Assembly: GCA_018606805.1 (NCBI GenBank)
Contig: JAGYWI010000005.1
Coordinates: forward strand, 62,001 to 126,000
DNA: 64,000 bases
Direction of reading: 5' to 3'
Origin: Candidatus Magnetomicrobium cryptolimnococcus
Lineage (GTDB): Bacteria > Nitrospirota > Thermodesulfovibrionia > Thermodesulfovibrionales > Magnetobacteriaceae
Positions within the stretch are counted from its first letter, which is position 1. Each line of letters opens with the position of its first letter. Below, one piece after another: positions 26,392-34,783 of this stretch. A program made the position numbers and the translations under genes. A model generated the notes under the pieces. That model saw only the letters and a program-made list of their open reading frames with translations. It was not told the DNA's origin and made no database searches.

Positions 26392-26455
26392 TCCTAACTG
26401 AGCATAGCAGTTAAGGAGGGAGCAGAGGACTTATTGGGGGGTGTAAGCCCTCTGC
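26392..26455. repeat. Hairpin module 1 between ftsZ and the radical SAM gene
   Basis: Two adjacent hairpins are present. TCCTAACTG (26392-26400) pairs with CAGTTAAGGA (26408-26417) with one bulge. GCAGAGG (26422-26428) pairs with CCTCTGC (26449-26455) with a G6 run in the loop and a second G6 run just after. The same arrangement recurs in module 2 at 26538-26679. Confidence 0.6.
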
Positions 26456-26481
26456 TTTTGGGGGGTAAATGTTGTATCTGC

Positions 26482-26514
26482 AAAAACCCGTTGGTGTAGC
26501 CCCACCAACGGGTT
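26482..26514 (-). terminator. Intrinsic terminator after ftsZ
   Basis: On the minus strand, AACCCGTTGGTG pairs perfectly over 12 bp with CACCAACGGGTT around a 6-nt loop, and the second arm runs directly into TTTTT (complement of A at 26482-26486). This is a textbook rho-independent terminator for the dcw operon. Confidence 0.85.
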
Positions 26515-26537
26515 GTGAAAAACTGTAACGGGTTATC

Positions 26538-26679
26538 CACAAATGAAAATGGGCGCAGTTGTAGTGCGCATCCTTATCAGCCCCAACGGCCGACGAGGAT
26601 AGGGAAGGAGGCAGAGGATATATTGGGGGTATATTCCTCTGCCCTTTTTGGGGGTATAAAAGACCTATTTTCATTTGTG
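26538..26679. repeat. Structured module 2 in the ftsZ 3' region
   Basis: A 13-bp perfect inverted repeat, CACAAATGAAAAT (26538-26550) with ATTTTCATTTGTG (26667-26679), encloses three smaller stems: GCGCA/TGCGC (26553-26569), ATCCT/AGGAT-type (about 26569-26600) and GGCAGAGGATATA paired with TATATTCCTCTGCC (26610-26643). G5 runs lie in and after the last stem. It begins about 20 nt after the ftsZ stop and precedes the terminator, so it would be part of the dcw mRNA 3' end. It may be an RNA element or a mobile palindromic repeat. Confidence 0.5.
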
Positions 26680-26697
26680 TGTCTATCTTTTTATCCT

Positions 26698-27972
26698 TTA
26701 TTTCTTATTCTGTTTTTGGTTCCTAATAAACGTCGGTATATCCATCTCATCTTCATAGGAGGACATAAGGTCTGTTGTAGGGATTACTCCTTCTTTTGAT
26801 ATATCAAAGAGCGACTTAGCAAGTATCCTCTCTGAGCCTCCCCCTCTACTACCACTAGCCATGACCTTATCCACGCCTACACGGTCTACACCAACACGGT
26901 TTAATACCTTTTCAGTAAGACTCCGTGATATAGAAGACGTGTCTCTTACGGTTACTATGCGGTCCTTTTCTCTATCATGCTTCCATCTAGCACCAATTTC
27001 AGCAGCCTTCTCCACTCTATCTTCAAACCCTGTAGCTATAACTGTAACCTTAACTTCCTCACCCATGTTTGGATCAATCACAGCACCAAAAATGATTTCA
27101 GCATCCTCATGTGCAGAGTCAAATATTAACTCAGCGGCCCCTTGCACGGAATCAAGCGATAGGTCCATACCGCCTGTAATATTAATAAGTATCCCTCTGG
27201 CACCATCTATTGTGGATTCCTCAAGTAACGGATTAGCAATGGCCTTCTTGGCACCTTCAATGTGCCCTTGTTCACCTTTGCCTTTACCGATACCCATTAC
27301 TGCCTTACCGGAGTAGTGCATAATTGTTTTAACATCAGCAAAATCCAGATTAATAAGTCCCGGTACCATCATTAAATCAGTAATACCTTGTACGGCATCT
27401 TTTAAAACATCATTAGCAATTTCAAGTGATTTCAAAAGAGACGTACCCTTTTCAACAACCAGTTGTATCTTATCGTTTGGTATAATAATTATTGTATCAA
27501 CGTACTGAGTTAACTCTTTAATACCCATGTTGGCGTTACTTAAGCGTTTCTTTCCTTCGTAAAAGAAAGGCTTCGTTACTACAGCCACACTAAGGGCATC
27601 AATGCTTCTGGCAATTTCCGCCACCACAGGTGCAGCGCCAGTTCCCGTACCACCTCCCATACCGGCGGTAATGAATACCATATCAGCACCACTTAAGGCC
27701 TCTTTAATTGCCTCACAGTCTTCAAGGGCAGACTCCCTGCCTACCTGCGGATTTGCTCCAGCGCCAAGTCCCTTTGTTATCTGGGCGCCTACTTGGAGCT
27801 TTTTAGGAGCCAATGAATTGTTCAGCACCTGGGCATCCGTGTTTATTGCGATAAATTCAACATTTTTCATATTAGATGCAATCATCGTGTTTATCGCATT
27901 ACCACCGGCGCCTCCTACTCCAACCACTTTAATGTTTGCCTTTCCTTCGTGTACTTCTTCTAATTCAAACAT
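26698..27972 (-). CDS. ftsZ: Cell division GTPase FtsZ
   Basis: This 424-residue tubulin homologue has the GTP-binding signature GGGTGTG (residues 106-112), NTDAQVL, the T7-like NLDFADV loop, a spacer of about 70 residues and the C-terminal peptide DEMDIPTFIRNQ that binds FtsA. It forms the Z ring at midcell. A strong AGGAGGG site precedes the ATG. It is the last gene of the dcw cluster, 90 bp after ftsA, and ends before a terminator. Confidence 0.99.
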   Translation of the reverse strand: MFELEEVHEGKANIKVVGVGGAGGNAINTMIASNMKNVEFIAINTDAQVLNNSLAPKKLQVGAQITKGLGAGANPQVGRESALEDCEAIKEALSGADMVFITAGMGGGTGTGAAPVVAEIARSIDALSVAVVTKPFFYEGKKRLSNANMGIKELTQYVDTIIIIPNDKIQLVVEKGTSLLKSLEIANDVLKDAVQGITDLMMVPGLINLDFADVKTIMHYSGKAVMGIGKGKGEQGHIEGAKKAIANPLLEESTIDGARGILINITGGMDLSLDSVQGAAELIFDSAHEDAEIIFGAVIDPNMGEEVKVTVIATGFEDRVEKAAEIGARWKHDREKDRIVTVRDTSSISRSLTEKVLNRVGVDRVGVDKVMASGSRGGGSERILAKSLFDISKEGVIPTTDLMSSYEDEMDIPTFIRNQKQNKK

Positions 27973-28062
27973 TCAATTCCCTCCTTCATAACCTATTCTG
28001 GTTATTTAATTGTTCTGTCAGTCTCATCAACTTAATACTAAAGCACGTGTACAGGGTAACCG

Positions 28063-29295
28063 TCACCTTGTCTTTGTTTTAAAGAACACTCCAAATATTC
28101 CATAAAACCATCTCTTGATGGCAAAAAAACTACCCGGCAAACTCTCCAATGACCCGCTTTGCTCAAGCTCCCTTCTTGCGTAATATAGTAGCCCAACAAC
28201 GGTAGCATATGAAGGGTTTTTCATCCTATCAGTTATTTCCAATCTATCAGGCCCACCACAACGCACAGGCACATTTAAGAGCTCTTCAACCATACTGTCT
28301 AACCCTAATAAAAGCGAAATCCCACCCGTCAACACAATCCCACATGGCACTGCCACCGTTGCCGTCAGTTTTTGTATCTCCGCCTTAATTAATCCAATAA
28401 TCTCTTCACACCGCGGCTTCGCTATATCAGTTATAAGAGACCGTGAGACGGTTTTTTCCACCCGATTTGTTCCAATAAGCTCAATTTCTTCATCATCATT
28501 ACCATCTGTCAAAGTCCTCATCCCATAAGCCTTCTTAAGCCTTTCCGCCTCTACAACCGGTATCCTCAACCCAACAGCAAGGTCATTTGTTATCTGATTA
28601 CCACCCACATCCACTATTGATGTACCCAAAAAGTTATTATTCTTAAAATAAGCAACCTTCGTATTTCCCGCCCCAATATCCACAAGTATAACCCCGTACT
28701 CCTTCTCATCTTCCTTTAAAACAACCATAGAAGATACAAGCGGGTCTAACACTATCTCAACCACATCCAAGCCGGCCATCTCGCAACACTTCAAGAGATT
28801 CTGCACAGCATTTATCGAACCAGTCACTATCTGCACATTTGCTTCAAGCCGTATCCCCCTCATACCGAGGGGTTTCATTATTTCCGTTTCGCCATCCACA
28901 ACGTATTCTTCCGGTATAATATGGAGTACTTCCTTATCCAAAGACACATACACGGTTTGTGCCGTATCAAGCACCTTATCAATATCCTTTTGCTTGACAA
29001 CACCATCGGCTATACCCACAGCTCCACTACTTTTTATACTGCTTATGTGTCCACCAGCAATGGCCACATACACTTCTTTTATATTAATCCCTGCTTCTTC
29101 CTGTGCCTTTTTAATACACTCCCTTATTGAGGCTGAGGCAGCATCCATATCTATAACAACCCCTTTTCTTATACCTGCCGAGGGCACCGTAGCAATGGTA
29201 ATCACATCCAAGCTCTCATCCGACACTTTAGCTATGGCTATCGCTATTTTGGTTGAACCAACATCAAGTCCAACCACATATCTATCGAATCCCAT
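28063..29295 (-). CDS. ftsA: Cell division protein FtsA
   Basis: This 410-residue actin-fold ATPase tethers FtsZ to the membrane. Visible are phosphate 1 VGLDVGSTKIAIAI (residues 8-21), the family-specific 1C subdomain (about 85-165), ILVDIGAGNTKVAYF, the adenosine motif GIVLTGGISLLLGL and a C-terminal amphipathic helix (IKRWFYGIFGVFFK). It starts 2 bp after ftsQ, with GGGGGAA 9 nt before the ATG. Confidence 0.97.
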   Translation of the reverse strand: MGFDRYVVGLDVGSTKIAIAIAKVSDESLDVITIATVPSAGIRKGVVIDMDAASASIRECIKKAQEEAGINIKEVYVAIAGGHISSIKSSGAVGIADGVVKQKDIDKVLDTAQTVYVSLDKEVLHIIPEEYVVDGETEIMKPLGMRGIRLEANVQIVTGSINAVQNLLKCCEMAGLDVVEIVLDPLVSSMVVLKEDEKEYGVILVDIGAGNTKVAYFKNNNFLGTSIVDVGGNQITNDLAVGLRIPVVEAERLKKAYGMRTLTDGNDDEEIELIGTNRVEKTVSRSLITDIAKPRCEEIIGLIKAEIQKLTATVAVPCGIVLTGGISLLLGLDSMVEELLNVPVRCGGPDRLEITDRMKNPSYATVVGLLYYARRELEQSGSLESLPGSFFAIKRWFYGIFGVFFKTKTR

Positions 29296-29297
29296 TA

Positions 29298-30053
29298 TTA
29301 AGATTCCCCCTTCACCTGCTTAACAATAAGCCTATTAGCAAAACGCACGTCTATGTACTCAACCGAGATACTTCGTTTACTTATCTCATCTTCTATATTT
29401 AAATAATTAATCAGTTTCTTTTCATAGTCGCTATAACCAATTAACACCATAGTGCCTGCTATATTCATTGAAATATCTTCAGGTTTCGTCCCATTGATTT
29501 CAACCTTACTTGGGTCTATCTTGCTATTATCGCTTATAGCTAAAGCAAGCTTTATGCCCTCTTCATATGCCCTTTTTTTATCTGGGGCTATTTTTATAAC
29601 AGTCAACCCCGGCAGCAGATTTCGTACCTCACGAAGCCTTATACCCTTTTCATCTATCAAATAAATCTTTTTATCTGGCTGATTTAGCGCTACCGGTACT
29701 GTCTCTGATACAACAACATAAAACGTATCCGGCAACTCTTTTCTTATATATGCCTTTTTAACCCATGGCGAAGCCATCAAATTTTCAATTAAATCTTTCT
29801 TATTCATCCAAAAGATGTTTTTATCCTTAGCCCCTAACAGGGTTATTACCTCATTAGCTGTTAGATTACTATTACCTTCAACATAAAACTTCTTTGCCAA
29901 AAAATAATCAGAATCTATCACCTTATTTGCCAAAATCCAAGCCCCGACAAAGGTTACTACCATCATTACTAACACCACAACTGTTTTAAAAAACAGTATT
30001 AACCAACGCCAGCGTCGTTTCTTTTTTATCTTCTTACCTATACCGTTCGTCAT
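29298..30053 (-). CDS. ftsQ: Cell division protein FtsQ/DivIB
   Basis: This 251-residue bitopic protein has a basic cytoplasmic tail (KKIKKKRRWRW), one TM segment (about 18-45), a POTRA domain (FYVEGNSNLTANEVITLLG onward) and the FtsQ beta domain with YLIDEKG. It links FtsL/FtsI and FtsA in the divisome. The start lies 6 bp after ddl with no clear ribosome-binding site, which suggests translational coupling. Confidence 0.93.
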   Translation of the reverse strand: MTNGIGKKIKKKRRWRWLILFFKTVVVLVMMVVTFVGAWILANKVIDSDYFLAKKFYVEGNSNLTANEVITLLGAKDKNIFWMNKKDLIENLMASPWVKKAYIRKELPDTFYVVVSETVPVALNQPDKKIYLIDEKGIRLREVRNLLPGLTVIKIAPDKKRAYEEGIKLALAISDNSKIDPSKVEINGTKPEDISMNIAGTMVLIGYSDYEKKLINYLNIEDEISKRSISVEYIDVRFANRLIVKQVKGES

Positions 30054-30059
30054 CGTCTA

Positions 30060-31016
30060 CTATACTGAAATATTAGAGTATTTTTTTTCCTTTAACATAT
30101 CCATAAGCATTTCTTCTATAAGGCTCAAAAAAGTATATCCAGCATACATAGCTATCTTCGGGATTAAAGAGTTTTCAGTCATACCAGGTAACGTATTAAT
30201 TTCTAATATATATGGCATACCGTCTTCATCTGATAAAATAAAATCAACCCTACATACACCCGAACAATCGGTAGCTTCATACGCCTTAAGTGCCTCCTTG
30301 GCTAATTTATTATAGGTTATATCATCCACAGGCGGCGGCAATATGTATTCAGTGAGCCCACTCGTATATTTGGATTCATAATCATAAAATCCTTTTTTGG
30401 GTCTAACCTCAACCATACCAAGCACCTTTCCACATAAAATCCCCACATGGATTTCCCTACCCTGTATAAAGCGCTCAATAATAGTCTTTTGCCCATAAGC
30501 AAAAGCCTCGCTTATAGCATTATCTATTTCAGATTTACGCTTGACCATACTAACCCCAACACTTGAACCTTCCTTGTGAGGTTTTATAACCCATGGTATG
30601 TTAAATGGTACAAACCCAACATCCTTTTTTGTAAAATACTCATCTCTATCTACTACTACATATGGGCTTACGGTAAGTGCGGCATTTTTAAAGATTATCT
30701 TTGACACAAGTTTGTCAATACAAATACCGGAAGCCAACACACCAGAGCCTGTATACGGTATGCCCATAACTTCCAACATACCCTGTATTGAACCATCCTC
30801 ACCAAAGCCACCATGAAGGGCAAGTAATGCTATGTCAATGTCATGGGAGATAAGCTTCATACAAAGCTGTTCATCTGCATCTATAGAAATAGCATCATAT
30901 CCATCAGCAATTAAGGCATCAAACATTGCCATTCCACTTCTTAAAGACACCTCCCTCTCTGACGAAAGACCTCCCATAAGCACAGCTATATTTTTATCCC
31001 TTAACTCATCACGCAT
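30060..31016 (-). CDS. ddl: D-alanine--D-alanine ligase
   Basis: This 318-residue ATP-grasp ligase joins two D-Ala for the peptidoglycan stem. Motifs seen: VLMGGLSSEREVSLRSG near the start, LHGGFGEDGSIQGMLE, the KPHKEGSSVGVS loop, CRVDFILSDEDG and EINTLPGMT. Tyr rather than Phe in the MGIPYTG region predicts D-Ala-D-Ala specificity. It follows murC directly; the murB usually found between them is absent. A GGATG site precedes the ATG. Confidence 0.96.
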   Translation of the reverse strand: MRDELRDKNIAVLMGGLSSEREVSLRSGMAMFDALIADGYDAISIDADEQLCMKLISHDIDIALLALHGGFGEDGSIQGMLEVMGIPYTGSGVLASGICIDKLVSKIIFKNAALTVSPYVVVDRDEYFTKKDVGFVPFNIPWVIKPHKEGSSVGVSMVKRKSEIDNAISEAFAYGQKTIIERFIQGREIHVGILCGKVLGMVEVRPKKGFYDYESKYTSGLTEYILPPPVDDITYNKLAKEALKAYEATDCSGVCRVDFILSDEDGMPYILEINTLPGMTENSLIPKIAMYAGYTFLSLIEEMLMDMLKEKKYSNISV

Positions 31017-31075
31017 AATTTATCATCCTTTTACCCATATGTTTTTATATTAAAAAATATATATAAATAGCCCTA

Positions 31076-32449
31076 TTATATAGTCATATACATACTTTGC
31101 AGGAAATTTTCACCGATTTTCCATACATCCCCAGCCCCAAATGTTACAAACAAATCCCCACTTTTAAGCTGTGCCTTCATATCCATAAGCACATCATCTA
31201 TATTTTTAACATATGATACATCTACCCCTTTTTTTCTAAGTTCCGTATATATTTTCTCTGAATTAATACCATCAATAGGCATTTCTCCTGCTGCATATAT
31301 ATCCAATAGGTAAAGCTTATCAGCATAGTTAAAAGCCCCAGCAAACTCTTCAAACAAATCCCGCGTTCTTGTATAACGATGGGGCTGAAATACTACAACC
31401 AGCCTATTATCTACGCTATCCTTTATGCCCTTCATCGTCATCATTATCTCTGTTGGATGATGGCCATAATCATCGTATACCTTAATGCCGTTTACCTCGC
31501 CTTTAAATTCCAGTCTTCTTTTAATACCCTTAAAGGCATTTAGAGATTTCTTTATAGTATCCAAATCTACACCAAGGGCACGCCCCACAGCTACTGCTGC
31601 CAAGGAATTAAGGATATTGTGCCTTCCAGATAGAGGAATAAAAATGTCGCCAAGAAATTCATCCTTTCTGTAAAGCTCATAGCTTGTTTTAAGAAATCCA
31701 ACGTCTATATTTCTAGCATTATAATGAGCCTCATGGCTAAACCCATAGGTTACATAGCTACGATTTATATACGGCACAATGCTTCGTACATTTTCATCTT
31801 CAAGGCAAACAACAGCCTGACCGTAAAATGGTACTTTATTTAGAAACTGCACAAAGGCATTGCGCAATTTATCCATATTGCCAAAATACTCCATATGTTC
31901 CTTATCAATATTGGTACAGACCGCTATCGTCGGATTTAACTTTAAAAAAGACCCATCACTTTCATCAGCCTCGGCAACAAAAAACTCACCCTTACCGTGG
32001 CTTACATTACTATCTGTAGATATGAGCTTACCACCAATAACAACAGTTGGGTCATGCCCAGCCTCCTTCAACACTGTTGATATAATGGAAGTAGTAGTAG
32101 TCTTTCCATGAGAACCTGCAATCAACACCCCGTACTTAAGCCGTCCAATTTCAGCAAGCATCTCTGCTCTTGGTATAACTGGTATATTTTTCCTTCTAGC
32201 AGCGTCTATCTCCGGATTAGCAGTATCAATAGCCGATGACACCACAACCACATGAGCACCATTTACATTAGAAGCCCTATGCCCTATATTAACCTCAATC
32301 CCCATATCTTGGAGTCTGCTTGTAATTGCCGACTCCTTAACATCGGAACCAGTAACCTCATACCCAAGCCCTTTGAGTATCTGAGCGATACCACTCATAC
32401 CAATACCACCAATTCCAACAAAATGTATTACCCTGTAGTGGTTAAACAT
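31076..32449 (-). CDS. murC: UDP-N-acetylmuramate--L-alanine ligase
   Basis: This 457-residue Mur ligase adds the first amino acid to UDP-MurNAc. The N-terminal HFVGIGGIGMSGIA binds UDP-sugar, and GSHGKTTTTSI (about 112-122) is the ATP loop. EADESDGSF, the DDYGHHPTE motif characteristic of MurC and FQPHRYTRT follow. The start lies 22 bp inside the end of murG, with GGAG 7 nt upstream, so the two are coupled. Confidence 0.97.
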   Translation of the reverse strand: MFNHYRVIHFVGIGGIGMSGIAQILKGLGYEVTGSDVKESAITSRLQDMGIEVNIGHRASNVNGAHVVVVSSAIDTANPEIDAARRKNIPVIPRAEMLAEIGRLKYGVLIAGSHGKTTTTSIISTVLKEAGHDPTVVIGGKLISTDSNVSHGKGEFFVAEADESDGSFLKLNPTIAVCTNIDKEHMEYFGNMDKLRNAFVQFLNKVPFYGQAVVCLEDENVRSIVPYINRSYVTYGFSHEAHYNARNIDVGFLKTSYELYRKDEFLGDIFIPLSGRHNILNSLAAVAVGRALGVDLDTIKKSLNAFKGIKRRLEFKGEVNGIKVYDDYGHHPTEIMMTMKGIKDSVDNRLVVVFQPHRYTRTRDLFEEFAGAFNYADKLYLLDIYAAGEMPIDGINSEKIYTELRKKGVDVSYVKNIDDVLMDMKAQLKSGDLFVTFGAGDVWKIGENFLQSMYMTI

Positions 32450-33582
32450 TTAAACTCCTTCTCCATTATAAAGTCCTTTTTCTTAATCAACGATATTGCA
32501 ATAGTTGATACCTTTTTAGAAGCATCAGGACGGCCAAAAATCTTACAATTGCGACTTAAGCTCCGTCTTTTATCTTTATCAAAATACAAACGTTTTATTT
32601 CATCAGCTAAGATAACGCCGCTTAACCCGTCCTCTTTAATCATAACGGCAGCCCCACCTTGCGCTAACTTAGCAGCATTTAGCTCTTGGTGAGACGAAGC
32701 AGAATATGGATAAGGTATTAAAATAGCCGGCAACCCCAGCGAGGTTATTTCAGCAATAGTAGTAGCTCCAGCCCTTGATATTACCATATTAGAAGCGGCA
32801 TATGCCTCTGCCATTGTTGTAATAAATGGCATTACCATACCATAAAACCCATAATTTTGATATGCCCCTCTGACAAATTCGTAATCATCCTCACCTGTTT
32901 GATGTATAAATTGCATTCCATCCTTAAGGTCCTTCAAATGCTCTAAAGACTCGACAACAGTCTTATTTAGTCCTCTGGCTCCGCGACTACCACCAAAAAT
33001 AAATACCGTAAATCTATCAGTTTTAAGCTTAAACTTTGCTAAACCATCTTCTTTGGACTTACTTAGTATACCATTTCTTACAGGATTACCGGTTAAATAA
33101 GTTTTAGTTTTAGGGAAAGCCCTAATAGAATTTTCATATGTAACACAAACCCGGTCTACAAATCTAGCAAGAAATTTATTAGCCACCCCAGGTATAGAGT
33201 TTTGCTCATGTATAATCGTAGGTATTCCAAGCAGTACTGCTGCACACACTGGCAAAAATGAAACGTAGCCTCCAGTGCCAATAACCACATCTGGATTCAT
33301 CTTTCTTAAAAAATAATATACGTCAACAAAAGCGCCTGTCATTGAAAATAATGCCCAGGTCTTTTTCATAAGTGATTTACCAACCACTCCTTGGGTGTTT
33401 AGCAATTTAGCAAAGTACTTTTCAGTAGGAAGAATTTTAGCTTCAATACCCCTTGTTGACCCTATAAATAGTATATCAACATTTTTAAGGGTTTTCTTAA
33501 TCTCCTCGGCAACCGCAATACCCGGATACAAATGTCCACCAGTACCGCCACCTGTAATTACAACTTTATACCTTTCTGTCAT
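32428..33582 (-). CDS. murG: Lipid II synthase MurG
   Basis: This 384-residue GT-B glycosyltransferase transfers GlcNAc to lipid I at the inner face of the membrane. The N-terminal glycine loops TGGGTGGHLYPG and IGTGGYVS, the HEQNSIPG segment, FGGSRGARGLN and the donor-site AGATTIAEI are all present. It overlaps ftsW by 17 bp and murC by 22 bp. AGGAAGGG precedes the ATG. Confidence 0.97.
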   Translation of the reverse strand: MTERYKVVITGGGTGGHLYPGIAVAEEIKKTLKNVDILFIGSTRGIEAKILPTEKYFAKLLNTQGVVGKSLMKKTWALFSMTGAFVDVYYFLRKMNPDVVIGTGGYVSFLPVCAAVLLGIPTIIHEQNSIPGVANKFLARFVDRVCVTYENSIRAFPKTKTYLTGNPVRNGILSKSKEDGLAKFKLKTDRFTVFIFGGSRGARGLNKTVVESLEHLKDLKDGMQFIHQTGEDDYEFVRGAYQNYGFYGMVMPFITTMAEAYAASNMVISRAGATTIAEITSLGLPAILIPYPYSASSHQELNAAKLAQGGAAVMIKEDGLSGVILADEIKRLYFDKDKRRSLSRNCKIFGRPDASKKVSTIAISLIKKKDFIMEKEFKCLTTTG

Positions 33583-34783
33583 AATAGATAACCCTTCCTG
33601 TTCTTTTATTCAATTTTTTGACGTAATTTCTATTAATAGCAACTTCCGGACCAATCTCTTCACCCTTAGCTATATTTAAAAGTAATCCTACTACGGATAA
33701 ATTTACTATCATTGACGTCCCACCGTAACTTATAAATGGAAGCGGCAACCCCTTTGTCGGTAAAAGCCCTGACACCACCCCCATATTAATTACAGCCTGA
33801 TACACTATCATTAATAAAAGTCCTGTTGATAAATAATGTAAAAAATCATCATTTATCCTTCTACTTATCTGAATCCCTTTAGCAAAAAACATTAAAAACA
33901 GCATAATAATAAGCATAGTGCCAATAAAACCCATTTCCTCACCAACTATCGAGAAAATAAAATCAGTCTTAGATTCCGGTAAAAAAAACAGTTTCTGTGT
34001 ACTCTTGCCAATACCAACCCCGTATAACCCACCATTTCCAAGGGCTATAAATGACTGGATTAACTGAAAACCGCCCTGTTTTTCATCAGCCCACGGGTCT
34101 AAAAATGATAGAATCCTCTTTAACCTATATGGCTCCATCAATAGCTTAACAACAGCAGGTAACAATACAACACTTGTAGAGAGCAAATACTTCATCTTGA
34201 CACCACTTATAAAAAGCAGTGAAAATGTCAAAAGCCCTATACTCAAAGCAGACCCAAAATCAGGCTGCAATAAAAGTACCCCTTGTATCGTACCCATAAT
34301 CAAAATGGGAATTATAAAGGATATAAAATTACTTTTGTATTTTTCACGTGATAGATACCATGACAAAAATATAACCATAGCTACTTTCATAAATTCAGAC
34401 GGCTGAAATGTGAAAAACAATAGTCTAACCCACCGTCTTGCACCGTTTACGGTTAACCCAATACCCGGTAGAAATACTGTACCCAGTAAAGCAAAGGCCA
34501 TAAGTAAAATAATTATAGCCCTTTTTTTCAAAATCTCTATCCTTAATTTATAAAACACCACTAATAAAAAATAGCCTAAACAAACCGAAAATAGATGTTT
34601 TTTCAGATAACGCAAATCATTCAAAACCTTAATTTCCCCATCACTATTTGGAGCTACCACAGATGAGGAACTATAGACCATAAATACCCCTATAAGTACA
34701 AGTACCAGTGTCGTGAAAAACATAAATTTATCAAAAGCACCTGTATCAGTTATTCTAAGGTATGTCTGTCTATTTATATTCAT
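33566..34783 (-). CDS. ftsW: SEDS peptidoglycan polymerase FtsW
   Basis: This 405-residue protein has about ten TM segments and the SEDS signatures FTFQPSEFMKVA, the DFGSAL motif, the FLPESKTDFIFSIVGEEMG stretch and GLPLPFISYGGTSM. It polymerises septal glycan with the cognate PBP encoded at 42049-43794. It starts immediately after the murD stop, with GGAG inside the murD end. Confidence 0.96.
   Translation of the reverse strand: MNINRQTYLRITDTGAFDKFMFFTTLVLVLIGVFMVYSSSSVVAPNSDGEIKVLNDLRYLKKHLFSVCLGYFLLVVFYKLRIEILKKRAIIILLMAFALLGTVFLPGIGLTVNGARRWVRLLFFTFQPSEFMKVAMVIFLSWYLSREKYKSNFISFIIPILIMGTIQGVLLLQPDFGSALSIGLLTFSLLFISGVKMKYLLSTSVVLLPAVVKLLMEPYRLKRILSFLDPWADEKQGGFQLIQSFIALGNGGLYGVGIGKSTQKLFFLPESKTDFIFSIVGEEMGFIGTMLIIMLFLMFFAKGIQISRRINDDFLHYLSTGLLLMIVYQAVINMGVVSGLLPTKGLPLPFISYGGTSMIVNLSVVGLLLNIAKGEEIGPEVAINRNYVKKLNKRTGRVIYYDRKV

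Noticed and set aside
26533-26541. A perfect DnaA box (TTATCCACA) between ftsZ and the radical SAM gene
   Set aside because: Only one clear box is present and no AT-rich unwinding region or dnaA/dnaN neighbour exists, so an origin is not supported.
26411-26674. An 87-codon minus-strand reading frame
   Set aside because: It runs through both hairpin modules and the terminator, and its Pro-rich peptide comes from the palindromes; no ribosome-binding site.
26861-27316. 151-codon frame antisense to ftsZ
   Set aside because: ftsZ is unambiguous here; the antisense frame has no ribosome-binding site or recognisable domain.
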